64,000 nucleotides of DNA. It comes from Astragalus membranaceus (lineage: Eukaryota > Streptophyta > Magnoliopsida > Fabales > Fabaceae). The notes below the pieces were generated by a model. That model saw nothing but the letters and a program-made list of their open reading frames with translations, ran no database searches and was not told where the DNA came from. Below, one piece after another: positions 33,189 through 45,599 of the stretch (its first letter is position 1; every line of letters begins with the position of its first letter). The DNA is taken from NCBI GenBank assembly GCA_039519185.1, contig CM076854.1:154810166-154874165 (forward strand), written 5' to 3'. The position numbers and the translations under genes are program-made.

Positions 33189-34804
33189 ATGGCTATGTCA
33201 TCGAGTGTGAGAAATCCTGTGGAGGATAACCCTGAAGTATTGGGAGAAGTACTGATCCCTGTAACACAAAATGAAGAGTCTATGTTAAATAGAGCCTTGG
33301 TTGGTTATATTTATAATGAGAAGATCATGAATATCAAAGCTGTGAAGGAAATTTTGGCTAAAGCTTGGGAGATGTTCCCTGGGGTACATGTTTCTGAGCT
33401 AGGTCAAAATAAATTCTTGTGTAACTTTGAGAAAGTGGATGATGCTAATGAAGTTATGAGGAAAGCCCCTTGGTTTATTTTGAACAATCTGTTGTGCCTT
33501 CAACAATGGAGTGCCTCGGTTTCATGTGATAATATAGTCTTTAACAATTCCCCCTTCTGGATTCAGATCCACAACCTGCCTCTAGAGAACATGAATATCC
33601 CTAATGCTACTACTATTCTTAGTAAAGTTGGTGAGGTCATTGAAGTGGAGAGCCCTTTTGTGGGAGGGAGGATTCTCAGGAACTTTATTAGAGGAAGAGT
33701 CTGTATCTCTCTGGAGAAGCCTCTCCCAGTTGGATGTTGAATTCCTAGAGGTGTTCTTCCTAGACTCTGGGTTAGTTACAAATATGAAAGGTTACAAGCT
33801 CTGTGTTTCAAATGTGGGAAAGTAGGTCATGAGTTTAAACCTTGTCACATCTCTCTGGCTACTGTTCCTGGAAGACCAGGTAAACCTAAATATGGCCCTT
33901 GGTTAAGTGTTTCTGCCCCTAGATCTATCCAGTTTCTAGGAAGAGAACTTAGTAAAAAACCTATTAGGAAGGAAAGTTCTACTAACTCTCAACAAAGTAA
34001 AGAAGGGTTAACTGGTGTTGAAGCTGAGAGTGAGGAGGAAAGAATAAGAAAGCATTACCATGATATAAATGTCAATCTGGGAGGGCACTATGTTGAACAA
34101 AGGCCCTTCCCTGAACCTGCTCCCTTGCTTCCTACTCAACTGATACCTGTGAATCCCCTACATGAAGGTAATTTGAAATTGGTGAGTACATATGTGGAGG
34201 GTTGCTTAGTAGATGTTAACAAGAGCCATGTTGAAAATAGCAAACTCCCTCAGGTTGAAGTTTATACCTGGAACAAAGATAACAGCCTAAACACAAACCT
34301 AAACACTCACACAAACCTAAACCCCAACATATTAGACCTAAATGTTCCTATCACAATACCTGTGTCTAACTCATCTACTCAAGAGGAAGGTGATTCTTCT
34401 GTGCAGTTTCAGCAGAGTCAGATCAGCAAAATGTTCATAATACTGAGTTGATAGGAGTTCAGAAAGTTAACAAAAGGGGAGAGTATTTTGTGGAATTACC
34501 TACTGAAGATGATGAAGAAGTGTCTGGCAATCCTTCTGCTCAAATTGATGTGGCTGAGGAAAATGCTCTGGCTCTGAGCATGGGATCTGGGATGAATCTG
34601 AAAAAGCGAAACAATGATCAGTATAATACAACTCTAGATAAGGAAAAAGGGAAGATGGATTATAAAAAGCATAAATTCATTACTGAAGGTCTGGGGGAGG
34701 ATAATCAGGATAGTATTGAAAATCCATTTGGAAATTTTTCTATGGGTTTCTATGGTACCAAGGCTGAGGAGGCGAGCCAATGCAAGCCCCCAAAGCCAAG
34801 ATGA
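33189..34804 (+). pseudogene. LINE ORF1 (DUF4283 plus zinc knuckle), two lesions
   Basis: From MAMSSSVRNPVED, residues about 30-180 match the DUF4283 domain (FLCNFEKVDDANEVMRKAPW, FWIQIHNLPLENM). An in-frame TGA at 33735-33737 replaces what is normally Trp (VGC*IPRGVLPRLW). A CCHC knuckle, CFKCGKVGHEFKPC, lies at about 33806-33847. A frameshift near 34430 separates the Asn/Thr/Leu-rich middle from the last part (ELPTEDDEEV...). ORF1 proteins bind LINE RNA. Its stop (34802-34804) overlaps the ORF2 start. Confidence 0.8.
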
Positions 34805-37800
34805 CTATAATAAGCTGGAACTGTCAAGGGTTGGCGGCTTCCTCGACTAGTACAGAGCTTCAGGACTTGTTAAAAGGTCAAAAGCCTGCCATTTTGTTCC
34901 TAATGGAGACTAGAGCCCAGAAGGAACGGGTTGAAAGAGTTAGAAGAAAGCTTAAGTTCAAAAACATGTTTTGTGTACCTGCTCTAGGTACTGCTGGTGG
35001 GTTAGGATTATTGTGGAATAATTCTTATGATATACAAGTTATGGAGTTTTGTAGAAACTATATTCACACTGGGATAAAGGAAAAAAAAAACAGGGCATGT
35101 GTTTGAAATGACTTTTGTATATGGTAATCCTCTGTTTAGACAGAGGAGATACTTATGGAATAAACTATCTTTGTTGAAACCTCTAAGAGATGGTCCCTGG
35201 TGTTGTCTAGGTGACTTCAATGAAATGATATCTGCTAATGAGAAGGATGGTTCTCTTCCTGTGGCTCCTATTAGGATGTCTCTTTTTAGGGATTTCCTTA
35301 ACTCTAATGGTCTGATGGACATGGATCTTAAGGGGAATAAATATACTTGGTCAAGCAACCCTAGAGATGGGTTGGTCACTTTCCAAAGAATTGATAGAAT
35401 CATTATGAACTGGGGGTGGAGATCTATTTACCCACATGCTGTGGGGATTGCTCTTCCTATAGTTTCATCTGATCACTCTCCCCTAGTGCTTCATTCTTGC
35501 CCTCCTGAGAGGAGGCCAGTGTATTTTAGATACGAGAACTTCTGGGAAGATCATGTAGATGGTAATAAGGTCGTTGCAGAAGGTGGAGGTCCTCTAACAT
35601 CTCTGACTCTGGTTGGGATAATTTTATTACTAAAGCTAAAAATTGTAAGAGGTCTCTCTCTACTTGGCACAAAAACAACTTCAAGAACTCTGCTATGGAG
35701 ATCACTAAGTTAAAAGTTCAACTTCAGAAGCTTCTAAATGGAGTTGATCCTTCAAGTAGGTGGGTTGAGATTCAGAATATCAGGAAGAATATTGAGGTTC
35801 TTTGGAATCAAGAGGAAATCTACTGGGGCCAAAGGTCTAGAGTGAAATGGCTTCAAAATGGTGACAAAAACACCAAGTTTTTTCATGCCTCAACTGTGCA
35901 AAGGAGAGATAGAAATACCCTCTTCAGATTGAAGGATGCTAATGGTCTGTGGGTTGAGGGCCATGCTGGTGTTTTGACTGCTGTTGTTGATTATTTTAAG
36001 AATATCTACACTACATCTACCCCAGTCATTGATCCTGATTGCTTGTCTGTTATTCCTAGATTAGTGTCTGAGGAGACCAATTCTTCATTGCTGACTCCAG
36101 TATCTATGTTGGAAGTGAAAAATGCTGTGTTTTCTTTAGGAGCTCAAAAAGCCCCTGGGCCTGATGGTCTGAATGGCCTGTTCTATCATAAGAATTGGGA
36201 GACAATTAAATTGGATGTGTTATGTGCTGTTGATGAGTTTTTCAAAACAGGTGGATTGGGGTTCACTGTTAATGACACTATTGTGGCTCTTGTTCCTAAA
36301 GTTCAACACCCTGATGCCATTTCTCAGTTGAGACCTATTAATTGTTGCAATTTCATCTATAAAGTCATTTCTAAGATCATGGTTAAAAGACTTAAGCACT
36401 GTCTTAGTTCTCTTATCTCCCCCCAGCAGAGTGCTTTTGTGGGGGGGAGACTCATACAGGATAATCTTGTGGTTGCTCAAGAGGCTTTCCACTTTCTTAA
36501 AAAGAAAAAGAGTTCTAAGAGTCAGTGCTTTGCAATTAAATTAGATATGAACAAAGCGTATGATAGGGTAGATTGGTCTTTCCTTAAAGCAGTTTTGCTG
36601 TCCTTTGGTTTCAGTGTGTCTTGGGTCAATCTAGTTTTGTCTCTTGTGTCTTCAGTTAGATATCAGTTTCAGGTTAATGGGTCTAGGAGTAAATCTATCT
36701 GTCCTTCTAGAGGTCTTAGGCAAGGATATCCTCTATCTCCTTACCTATTTATTCTAATGTTTGATGCTCTATCAAGACTGATTTCTCATTACTGCTCTCT
36801 TGCGCTCATTGAAGGTCTGAAGCTGGCTCCTACAGCTCCTGTTCTAACCCATCTATTTTTTGCAGATGATGCCATTATCTTTGGCAAGGCTAATATAAAG
36901 GAGGTGTATCAAGTGGTGAAAATTCTTAACTTGTTTACTAGTTCTTCAGGTCAAATGATTAACCTTCAGAAGTCTGGGTTAGTCTGTGGGGCTGGTGTGT
37001 CTGCTGGGCTTGTACAAACTCTTTCTAATGTTCTTCACATTCCTGTTTGGGAAACTCCTGACAAATACTTAGGTATTCCTGTTGAATGGGGAAGATCTAA
37101 GTCTTTGGCTCTTCAGTGGATTAAAGAAAGGGTGTTGAATAAGATGGATGGGTGGAAGGAGCAGTTTCTTTCTCAGTCTGGTAAAGAAGTGTTGATCAAG
37201 TCTGTGATTCAAGCCATTCCATCTTATGTCATGACTATGGTGAGGCTGCCCAAGAACTTTTGTAGTTCTTTGTGCTCTGCTATTGCCAACTTCTGGTGGA
37301 GTTCTAAAGTGCGTAAAAGAGGGATGCATTGGAAGAGCTGGGATACTATGTGTAGTTCTAAAAATAAAGGTGGCCTTGGTTTTAAGGATTTTTCCATTCA
37401 AAATTCAGCTCTCCTCTCTAAGCAAGCCTGGAGATATACTCAACATCCAAATGAATACTGGGTGCTAATTCTTAGAGGAATCTATTGTGAGAGAGATGAC
37501 TTTTGGCATGTGAAACCTAAGGCTGGGGTTTCTTGGGTCTGGAGAAGTATCCTCCATGGGAGGGATATTTTGAAGAATAATGGTAGATGGAATGTTGGTA
37601 GTGGGAATGGGGTCAATATCTCTAATGATAACTGGTTAGCTACTGGAGGAAAAGCTAAGGTAAAGGAAGGGTGTTTAGCTTTGAGGGTGAGTGAGTTGAT
37701 TGATCAAAACTCCCACTAGTGGGATAAGAATAAGCTAAGAGTGTCTCTTGAGTCATCTTCTGCTATTGAAGCAGTGAAAACTCCTATAGGAAGGGCTAGT

Positions 37801-38916
37801 CCTGAGGATTCTCTATTTTGGCCTAACACTAATGATGGGTGTTATTCTGTTAGGTCTGGTTACTATTGTATTAAAGATTCTCAGGTGGTAATCTCAGGGA
37901 ATCCATCGTCTTCTTATACTCACTCTGAACTCTCTTGGAAGGCTGTTTGGAGTGCTCTTGTCCCTGAAAGAGTCAAGGAATTTGGTTGGAGAATTAAGCA
38001 TAATGCTTTGTTCACTAAACTCAATCTCACTATAAGGAAGCTGTCTAATGACTCTACTTGTCCTATTTGTAAGAAGGAAGAGGAATCTCTGGAACATTTG
38101 TTTCTGTTGTGTCCATGGACAACTCCCCTTTGGTTTGGTTTGCAGATATGTCAGGTGCCTTCTAAGCTGTCTATTTCCTCTATTTATGTGTGGTTGGAGG
38201 GATTTGTTACTAATATTTCCAAAAATGTTCTTAATGCTAAGGAAATCTTTGCTAAGATCCTTTTAACTCTGTGGAATATTTGGAAATCTAGGAATAGTAA
38301 AGTGTTTGAGGATAAAAATCCTAGCCCTTCTGAGGTCCTTTTCTCAATTAACAAGCAGTTCCAAGAGTCTATGGATTCATATTCTAGGGTTATTTCTACC
38401 AATTTCCTTTCTTCTCCTTCGGTTAGGCCTAGAAGTAGGTGGATCCCCCCGTTAAACAACTATATTAAAATCAATGTTGATGCTCACTTTATTGTAAGTT
38501 CTGGGAAAGCATGCACAGGAGTTTTAGGGAGAGATGGTAATAGTACCTTTGTTACTGGGATGAGCTACAAGTTCTTTGCTGCTTCTGCTCTGATGGCGGA
38601 ATCCTTAGCTATTCGTGATGCAGTCACCTTCGCTTCAAGTCTTCTTCTTCAAGATGTCATCATTGAGTCTGATTGCTCGATCGCAATTGATGCATGCAAT
38701 GGGAGATTAGTTAAAAAGGAAATCCAACATATTGTAGATGATATTCAGAGTTTGAATCGGAATTTTACCTCGATTATCTTCAATTGGGTGAATCGAGATG
38801 CAAATTCGGCAGCGGACTTGGTTGCTAAGCTTGGTGCGTCGAATTCACTTCCTGACAACTGGATCTTCAATTTGCCTTCTTCGATTCGATTAATTGTGAA
38901 TTCGGAAGCTCCGTGA
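34801..38916 (+). pseudogene. LINE ORF2: endonuclease, reverse transcriptase, RNase H; three lesions
   Basis: The start ATG at 34801 precedes the endonuclease (ISWNCQG, FLMETRAQ, GDFNEMISANE, SDHSPLVL). A frameshift in an A10 run near 35083-35092 and a second near 35570-35600 split it from the RT. RT motifs are KAPGPDGLNGLF, LRPINCCNFIYK, QSAFVGGRLIQDN, FAIKLDMNKAYDRVDW, LRQGYPLSPYLF and FFADDAIIF (36859-36885). An in-frame TAG at 37717-37719 precedes a zf-RVT block (CPICKKEEESLEHLF) and an RNase H with KINVDA, MAES, IESDC and RDANSAAD. All key residues are visible; few lesions suggest a young insertion. Confidence 0.88.
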
Positions 38917-39202
38917 GGTGCTGTTGTGGTTGTTCTGATGAAATCTTGAAGTGTTGTTGGCAATTTGTGTTCTCGTGTGTGGTTTCCTTCTTAGGTTTTT
39001 TTTTTCATTCCTTCGTTGTAGTGAGTAGTTTGTTGTTGCTGAATTTGGTTTTGTCGTGGGTTTGTTTGTTTGTTGCTTTGACCTTTTTCTCCTGGGCTGG
39101 GGTTTGTCTGGCCCATTTGGTGATTGGTTTGTTGCCTTGTTGTAGTTTCGGTGGGGCTTGGCCCTTTTTTTTATAAATCCGGATCTGAAGTTCAAAAAAA
39201 AA

Positions 39203-39488
39203 TATATAGTTTAAGGCCAAAAGGATCAAGATATTTGACAAATTAAATAACTAGATAGTGTAAATACAAGTTGACTTCACACTAGATTAAAAAATATTTA
39301 GGTAGTAGAACATGCAGATAGTCGATCTTTGATAATCCGAAGTGGAATTAACCAAATAAAACTACTTATCAGTGGATCAAGTAAATGCTAAAGATTAAGA
39401 ATTTGGCCAATGGGCTTGAGCAACGTCATATAAGGTTAAAAATATCAGCTATGAAAGAATTATGAAAGGACAAAAGAATGAAATTCAG
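39203..39488. other. Short intergenic stretch
   Basis: No gene or recognised repeat. It ends in the TTCAG target duplication of the solo LTR. Confidence 0.6.
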
Positions 39489-40319
39489 TGTAGCGATTGA
39501 AAAATCCGGACGAGGGGACTCTTCGTCACTTTTGCAATGAAGCTGCCATCAATATTTATTAAATAAGAAAACATTGAAAAAATCTTTATTTTTGGGTTCG
39601 GGGGTCGATTATGTGTGGGGAAGGTATTAGCACCCCACAACATCCTTTCAAAAGAAAGGTTACCATTTAATTTAATGTGTAGAAAAAAAGTTAATTAAAA
39701 GAAAACACTCTAATTTACCCTCTTTATTATTTGCAAAATAGAAAAAGAAGACTTAATAAAAATTTTAGTTTTTTGCGCTTGACAGGAGTGGGCCCCTGCT
39801 CCTACGTATCCCCAGGTGCGATGGAGAAATCAAAGCTACGTAGTTCTTGGGTAGAAAAAGTTCGTGTGTTTGTTTTTTTTTTATTTTTGAAAATGGGAGA
39901 GGTATTCGTAATCACCAAACAAGTAAAACTCAGTGGTCATCACTCACAGCTCGTTTGAAAACTAGGGCTATTATTAATGGTCAAACAAGCTAAGCTCAGA
40001 GTGACCATTAGTAACAAACCATTTTTGTGAATAATTGTTAAAAAAAACTGGTTTGGAAGCATTATGATGTGATAATAAAAAAACTAAATGAGTTGAAATA
40101 GAAAAGGAAGTATAATTAACAGGGGTGTTATGTTATTAAAAAGAGGGGTATGAATAGCAATAGGGCATGCATTTTTAAAACTGGGGTGTAAATATTAAAC
40201 AGGGGTTATATCCTTAAAAAGGGGGTGCGTTTAACAGAGACCAACTCATTTTTTTTGTATTTTTTGAAGGCTAACCAGAAACTGGGCTTATTGGTGCACA
40301 GTTCGCAGCGTCGCACCAG

Positions 40320-40900
40320 TTCTTCTTTGGAGAGAGAGAAAAAAAATTCTGGAGAGAGAAAGTGAGAGAACGAGAGAAAGAATGGAGAAAGGGAGAGGGA
40401 GTGGGTACGGTGGTGAAGAGAGAGGTACGCGGGGGATGAGAGGTGGAAACGAGGAGAGCGAGAAGGGCTACGGCGAGAGGGAAGGAGTGATACGGTTGTG
40501 GTGGTTTGTGGTTGTGGTGGCGAGGCGGCGTTTGGTGGTGACTCGACGACGGCGAAAGGAAGGTTCGCCGGAGGCGAACGATCGTAGAGGGGGCTGCAGA
40601 GGCGTTCGCGATGCTGTTTACGGCAAAGAACTGGGGGGAATCGAATGCTTGGTTCGCGTTTGATGGTGGTGGTTACGACGGCAAAAGGGGACGACGACGG
40701 TGTTCGTGGTGGGAGAGGAGAAAGAAGGTGTGAGACGGTGCGAAGGGAGGTGTATCGGTTTACCGGCGAAGCTACTGTTCGTGGTGGTTGTTTGGTGGGC
40801 TGACGACGGTCTCATGGTGGAGGCGTAGCGGCGGCGCGCACGACGACGATTACTGTACGGTTGCTGGAGCAGTAGAGGCGAGTTCTATTCCATTTGTCTC
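40320..40900. other. GC-rich low-complexity part of the solo LTR
   Basis: A GA-rich tract (40330-40470) then ggcg/gtgg-rich DNA gives Arg/Gly-rich open frames on both strands (for example 40382-40663). Composition and position inside the LTR argue against genes. It may be the transcribed leader of the original element. Confidence 0.55.
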
Positions 40901-41492
40901 CCTATTTTTTCTTATGGTTCTGCTTCTAATCTCTACTTAATTTGTTACTGAAAAAAGCTCTAAATCCTAAACTTATTTCAACAAATAATCTCTGTCAAAG
41001 ATGACTTTTTTAGTCCTATTCTATTATGTGAATTTTCTGTGTTACAACGTATCACTAAGCAAACAGCATGCTTGAACATTTCATATCTACATCTTTGTCT
41101 AGCAAATATTTGAATTAAAAGAGAAAAAAAAAACAACCTAAGGTAATTAATTGTCTACGAATCTTGAAAAATTTGACCAACCTGGGTGCCTGAATGAAAA
41201 TTCGACTGTTGTTGTTGTTGATCACTAATTAGCTTTACTCTACTGCTAATGAGTGACTGCTATCGATGCGTACTGCCTATTGCTTCTTCAGAATTTTGGT
41301 TGTTTGTTGATTAGGGTTTCAGTGTGAAAATCCCTTAATCTTTTTTATCTGATTTCTGAATTTCCTCTCTCTTTTGCCTGCATGACTGTTTGGTATTTAT
41401 AGGCAGATTGGTGAGGTGCTCAGGAGTCAAAGGACAGTCAGCAATTAGGGGAAAAATGGCACCAAAAGGACACCATCTTTGAGGGGAATAAA

Positions 41493-42933
41493 CACTACAC
41501 GAAAAGCGGTAATTTCCGGTGGACAAAATCCGCCGGAAATTGGACAATACCGGCGGATATTTTCCGTCGGAAATCCGCTGGTAATTCGCCCGCAGGTAAC
41601 GGTTACCGGCGGATTTTCCGCCGGTAACCACCCAAAATCCGCCGGTAATTAATTTTTTTTAAATATTTATTTTAAAATTCCGCCGGTAATTTAATAAAAT
41701 CCGCCGGTAAATTAATAAAGGCTAAAGTTCTCCCGGGGTCCCTTATCTTTATTTAAAGTAACGATTTAGTCCTTTACCTTTTTTTTGTCCCAAATCAGTC
41801 CTTTATGTCTTAAATTTTTGACACATAAATCCTTTTCTGTCCCAAATCAGTCATTTATGTTTCAAATTTTTAACACATAAATCCTTTTTTTGACAGATAA
41901 ATCAGCACTGTTAACGAAAAATGATTTATGTGTCAAAAATTTGAAAGATAAAGGACTTATTTGGGACAAAAAAACATAAATGACTAATTCGTTACTTTAA
42001 ATAAAGATAAGGGACCCCGGGAGTACTTTAGCCATTAATAAAATCCGCCGGTAATATATTTATTTTAAAAAAATTAAATAATTGTTTTAATTTGTTTTAA
42101 TTTATTTCTTTTTTTAAATTATTTTATTTTAATTTATTTCTTATTAAATTTATTTGTTTTTTTAAAATTCGTTTATTTAAATTCGTTTATTTAAAAAATT
42201 AATATTGTTTTAATTATTTAAATTCGTAGACTGAATATTTGAGAAGAGAAGAGTAATGAGAAAACAGAAATGTGAGAAGAGAAGAGAAGAGATTGAGAAA
42301 AATGAAGTGTAAGAATGTGTGAAGATTTTGAGAAGAGATTGAGAAAAATGAAGTGTATGTATGTGAGAAGATTTGCGAAGAGATTGAATCAGAAGGAAGA
42401 AGAAAGATGAAATATAGAAGAGAGATATGTAGAGAAATTTATGGAGATTGGAGAATATGAGAAGGAAATAAAGAGTGAAATGAGAGAATGAGAAGAGTGT
42501 AGGAGAAAGTTTTATTTATAGGAAATGAGGAGAGTGGAAAAAAATAAATAAATAATTTTTGAAAAATCCGCCGGAAATGTGCATTACCGGCGGAATTTTC
42601 CGTCAGCAATTTCCGACGGAAAAATCCGCCGGTAATGCACATTTTCTTCGGATTTTTTTTAAAAAAAATAAAATAATTTAAAAAATCCGCTGGTAATGCG
42701 TATTTCCGACGGAAAAATCCGTCGGTAATGCACATTTCCGGCGGACTTTTTTAAAAAAAAATTAAAATAATTTAAAAAATCCGCCGGTAATTTCCGACAG
42801 AAAAATCCGCCGGTAATGCACATTTTTCCGCCGGAAATTTACCGGCGGAAAAAATCCGCCGGAAATGCCAAATTTCCGCCGGAACCGTCTCGGCGGAAAA
42901 AATCCGCCGGTAATGCGCGGTTTTCTTGTAGTG
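41493..42933. mobile_element. CACTA element 4, non-coding, inserted in the solo LTR
   Basis: The ends are CACTACACGAAAAGCGG and the inverse of CACTACAAGAAAACCGCGC, with TSD AAA (41490-41492, 42934-42936). Subterminal 'aatccgccggtaat' repeats fill both ends (41510-41710, 42570-42915). This is the same motif as CACTA-3, so it is probably a deletion derivative of that family. No ORF; 42240-42530 is a purine-rich leader-like remnant. Confidence 0.93.
41720..42033. mobile_element. Mutator-type MITE (314 bp) inserted in CACTA-4
   Basis: TIRs of about 50 bp start GGCTAAAGTTCTCCCGGGG on the left and GGCTAAAGTACTCCCGGGG on the right (inverse), with few mismatches. The 9-bp TSD ATTAATAAA is perfect (41711-41719, 42034-42042). 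The centre is also largely palindromic ('acacataaatcc', 'ggatttatgtgt'-like). Confidence 0.93.
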
Positions 42934-43359
42934 AAAAAGGACAAGAGTTGGCACAAAGGACGGTCAAAGGAAGGACAATCAGCAAGAAAAAGGAATCACA
43001 AGGACAGCCCAGCAGCTAGGGCAGCTATTGCGCCCTTTGCCTTTCTTTTTCTTTTTTTGAAATTTTGTATTTTTTAATTTTTGGTATTATTACTATTTTT
43101 GCTGTTTTGCTTTTTTTTTGTTCATATGTGTAAAGAAACTATATTATATGTAAAAACCTTTGACTATTCAGCTTTTTTCAATTATTTTTGCATCAATAAC
43201 AATAGACTAAAATAATAACAACAACGAAATAAAATAAAATGAGCGTCAAACAATTGTTATACGAGAGTGCCAAAGACACGTGCATTTAGAACAATGTGTG
43301 ACGCGATAAGAATTTTTTGGATTTTAATCGATCAGACAAAATTAGGGTATGACATTCAG

Positions 43360-44720
43360 GAATTATCTTTTTAAGTCTCGGTTTTTCCAGGGAAAAAAGT
43401 TGGCGATGTTGAATTTTCGCATCACAAGCAAGCTAATAAGAACATGTGCCTCAAATTAGGAGATCAGGTTAAAGAGAAATTGCATGCCCAGTTAACCGAA
43501 TTAGCTTAGTTAATCACCACACTTGTTAGCCATTTTGTAAAGACAATTAAGTTAATTAGTGGAAACGTGACAGACAATTAAGTTAATGAGACACACTCAT
43601 CCATCATGCGTTTGGTTCTACCGTGATAAAAAAAGTTAGTGGAATGTAATGTAATGTCATTCCTAGTAGGATACATTTCCAGAAAAAGTGATTTTGATCG
43701 ATTTTTATTGTTTGAAAAGGTTGGATCAAATTGTTTTTGGTGTACAACTGCCAAAATGGGTCCTATGTGTTTTAAAAGTCCACATTAGGTCTTTAAGTTT
43801 GGTTGGTCATATGTGTTTCAAATTTTTGATACAAAAATCATTTTTTGGACTTTCCGTCCATTACAGTTAATGGAGGATGACAAAGCTGTTAATCACTTAC
43901 GTGACATAGTTAACTTACTTGTATGTAAGTCAAATGTTAATGTTTCGATTTCAAATGTATATCTTTAGGTTTCAATCAGACCATTTTTACTCTCTCAACA
44001 TAGAAAACTCGCAATCTTCATCATCATCTTCCTTAATTCAGAAAACTCAGAACGATGGAGGAGACAAAGTGGCCGTAGTTTAGTTTTTCGGCACGGTGGG
44101 CGATTTTCGACGCGGTGGTTGCTGGAGCAAGGTGCTCGAAATGCAAAATTTATTGAGAGCTAATGTAGAAGGTGGTGTGTAGATTGCGAATCTAATGTTA
44201 CGTTTTCGGTTCGAGATCTAGATTCATCAGAAAAAATGAAAGAAGTTTCAATTTTGGATTTCTAGATTTCTTTCGTTTTTGCTATGTTTCTGTCAAAAGT
44301 TGGGCAACTCTTGTAGAGGAGAAAAAGAAGAAGAAGAATATGATGGTCGTTTTGGTTGGGAGTGGGGGTGGCCGAAGTTGACCAAAAAGCTAAAACATGG
44401 CAATTGCGGTGGTTTTGGGCGAGTGGGAGTGAGAGACGAAAAGAAATAAGCCAAAGGAAGGAAAGCTAGATGTTTTTTTTTATAAGCAAATGTTAGTGGG
44501 GGTGGGGGAATGTTAGTTTCCGGGGATTGAACCATGGACCTCCTTCTTGTAACTCATTCATGTCCCAAAGCTAGAAGTAATATGTATTTCTTTTTCAACA
44601 ATGTTATTAAGCCAAAATATCCAGCCAAAAACAGACAAAAATACTAAATACGTACACATACCTACAGAAATACTGTGGTGGGACCCGCTATCATTTAATT
44701 GAAAATTAAAAACTAAAACA
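43360..44720. other. Intergenic, no supported gene
   Basis: AT-rich DNA. 43745-43900 has 'gggtcctatgtgttttaaaa'-type text reminiscent of MULE ends, but no TIR pair was resolved. Open frames at 43688 and 44293 have no recognisable domain. Confidence 0.5.
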
Positions 44721-44729
44721 AATGCTTAG

Positions 44730-45582
44730 GTTTTTTAACAAAAAATCATCAGTCCCTCGCACTCTCTCCTCCCTCGCATTGCTCTCCCTTTCAATCTCTC
44801 ACCGCCTCCGTCAATCTCGATCCGCCGGCGTAAATACTACTCTAAAAAACACGCCTTTTCTTCTGTCACACTATTCTAGCGGAAAAAAGAAAGACACTTT
44901 CCTCCCTCACTCTCTCCTCCATTGGCCACCACTCTACTCCGACGACCTCCGCCTTCTTCCTCCCTAATCAGTCGTTAAAATGTGATCCAGTGGCCACGAA
45001 GATAACCCATGTTTCTTCCTCTCCTCGCGCCTCTTCTCTGCTCCGTCCCTCTCCTTTTTTCCTCTCCGCCGTTTCCCCGCCTATCTCCCTCGGTTCTGCA
45101 CCTGTTCTCCACCGCAACCTTCTTCTACTCAGGTAATTTATATTGTTTTCCTTAGTTTATCCCTAATTCTGATGATTGTAGAAACCCTAAATGTCCCCAA
45201 TTTGATTGAAACGAAACCCTATTCTTTTTATTAAAAGTTGGAATTTTACCATACATATGCTAGCTAGAGCAAACATTTGGGTCCCTTTCAGTATTATTAG
45301 AAATGTTTGATTTTTTCAAGGTTCCCTAGAAACCACTCTCAATGGAGAGGAACCGCGGCGAGTATTGTTTGAAGGTGTTATTTTAATTATAAATGTATTT
45401 GATGCTTATTTTTTGGAATTTCTTGCTGCTTGAATCTGTTGCAACTCACAAATGGTTCTTTTGGTTTCTTTTCTAAGTTTGTCAAATTGTGGTTTCCTAA
45501 GAGATTCTTAACAATTATTCATTCTTGCTTTTTAACTTACAGGAACATGGAAAGCATTAGTCCCCAAGAAAGGTCCAAAGGT
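44730..45582 (+). other. Possible 5' end of a transcript
   Basis: A CT-rich, UTR-like block (44750-45131) ends at a good donor (CTACTCAG|GTAATTT). After an intron with a gene-like T-rich 3' end (ttttaacttacag), a short exon at 45542-45581 reads GAAC ATG then MESISPQERSK and ends AAAG|GTAAGTGC. No later exon is recognisable, and the next kilobases hold transposon DNA. It may be the front of a gene broken by insertions, or a chance pair of sites. Confidence 0.35.
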
Positions 45583-45599
45583 AAGTGCAATGAACATTG

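Larger units (their letters stand above)
32643..39202 (+). mobile_element. LINE (L1-like, with RNase H), near full length
   Basis: A leader of about 540 bp is followed by ORF1 (nucleocapsid), ORF2 (endonuclease, RT, RNase H), a short 3' UTR ending 'aaatccggatctgaagttc' and an A-run at about 39194-39202. I could not find a convincing target site duplication. The 5' boundary is therefore only approximate. Confidence 0.85.
39489..43354 (+). mobile_element. Solo LTR, Ty3/gypsy, probably Ogre/Tat lineage
   Basis: It starts TGTAGCGATTGAAAAATCC and ends 'aaattagggtatgaca', between perfect 5-bp TSDs TTCAG (39484-39488, 43355-43359). Without the inserted CACTA-4 and its TSD it is about 2.4 kb. The text 'gggttcgggggtcgattatg', 'tattagcacccca' and 'ctacgtatccccaggtgcga' resembles leader/LTR text I associate with legume Ogre-type elements. 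The lineage call is from memory of style, not from alignment. There is no internal region, so LTR-LTR recombination is inferred. Confidence 0.82.

Noticed and set aside
37069..37401. Minus-strand frames across the LINE
   Set aside because: Antisense shadows of the reverse transcriptase region.
40382..40815. Arg/Gly-rich frames in the solo LTR
   Set aside because: GC-rich low complexity inside an LTR with frames on both strands; no domain.
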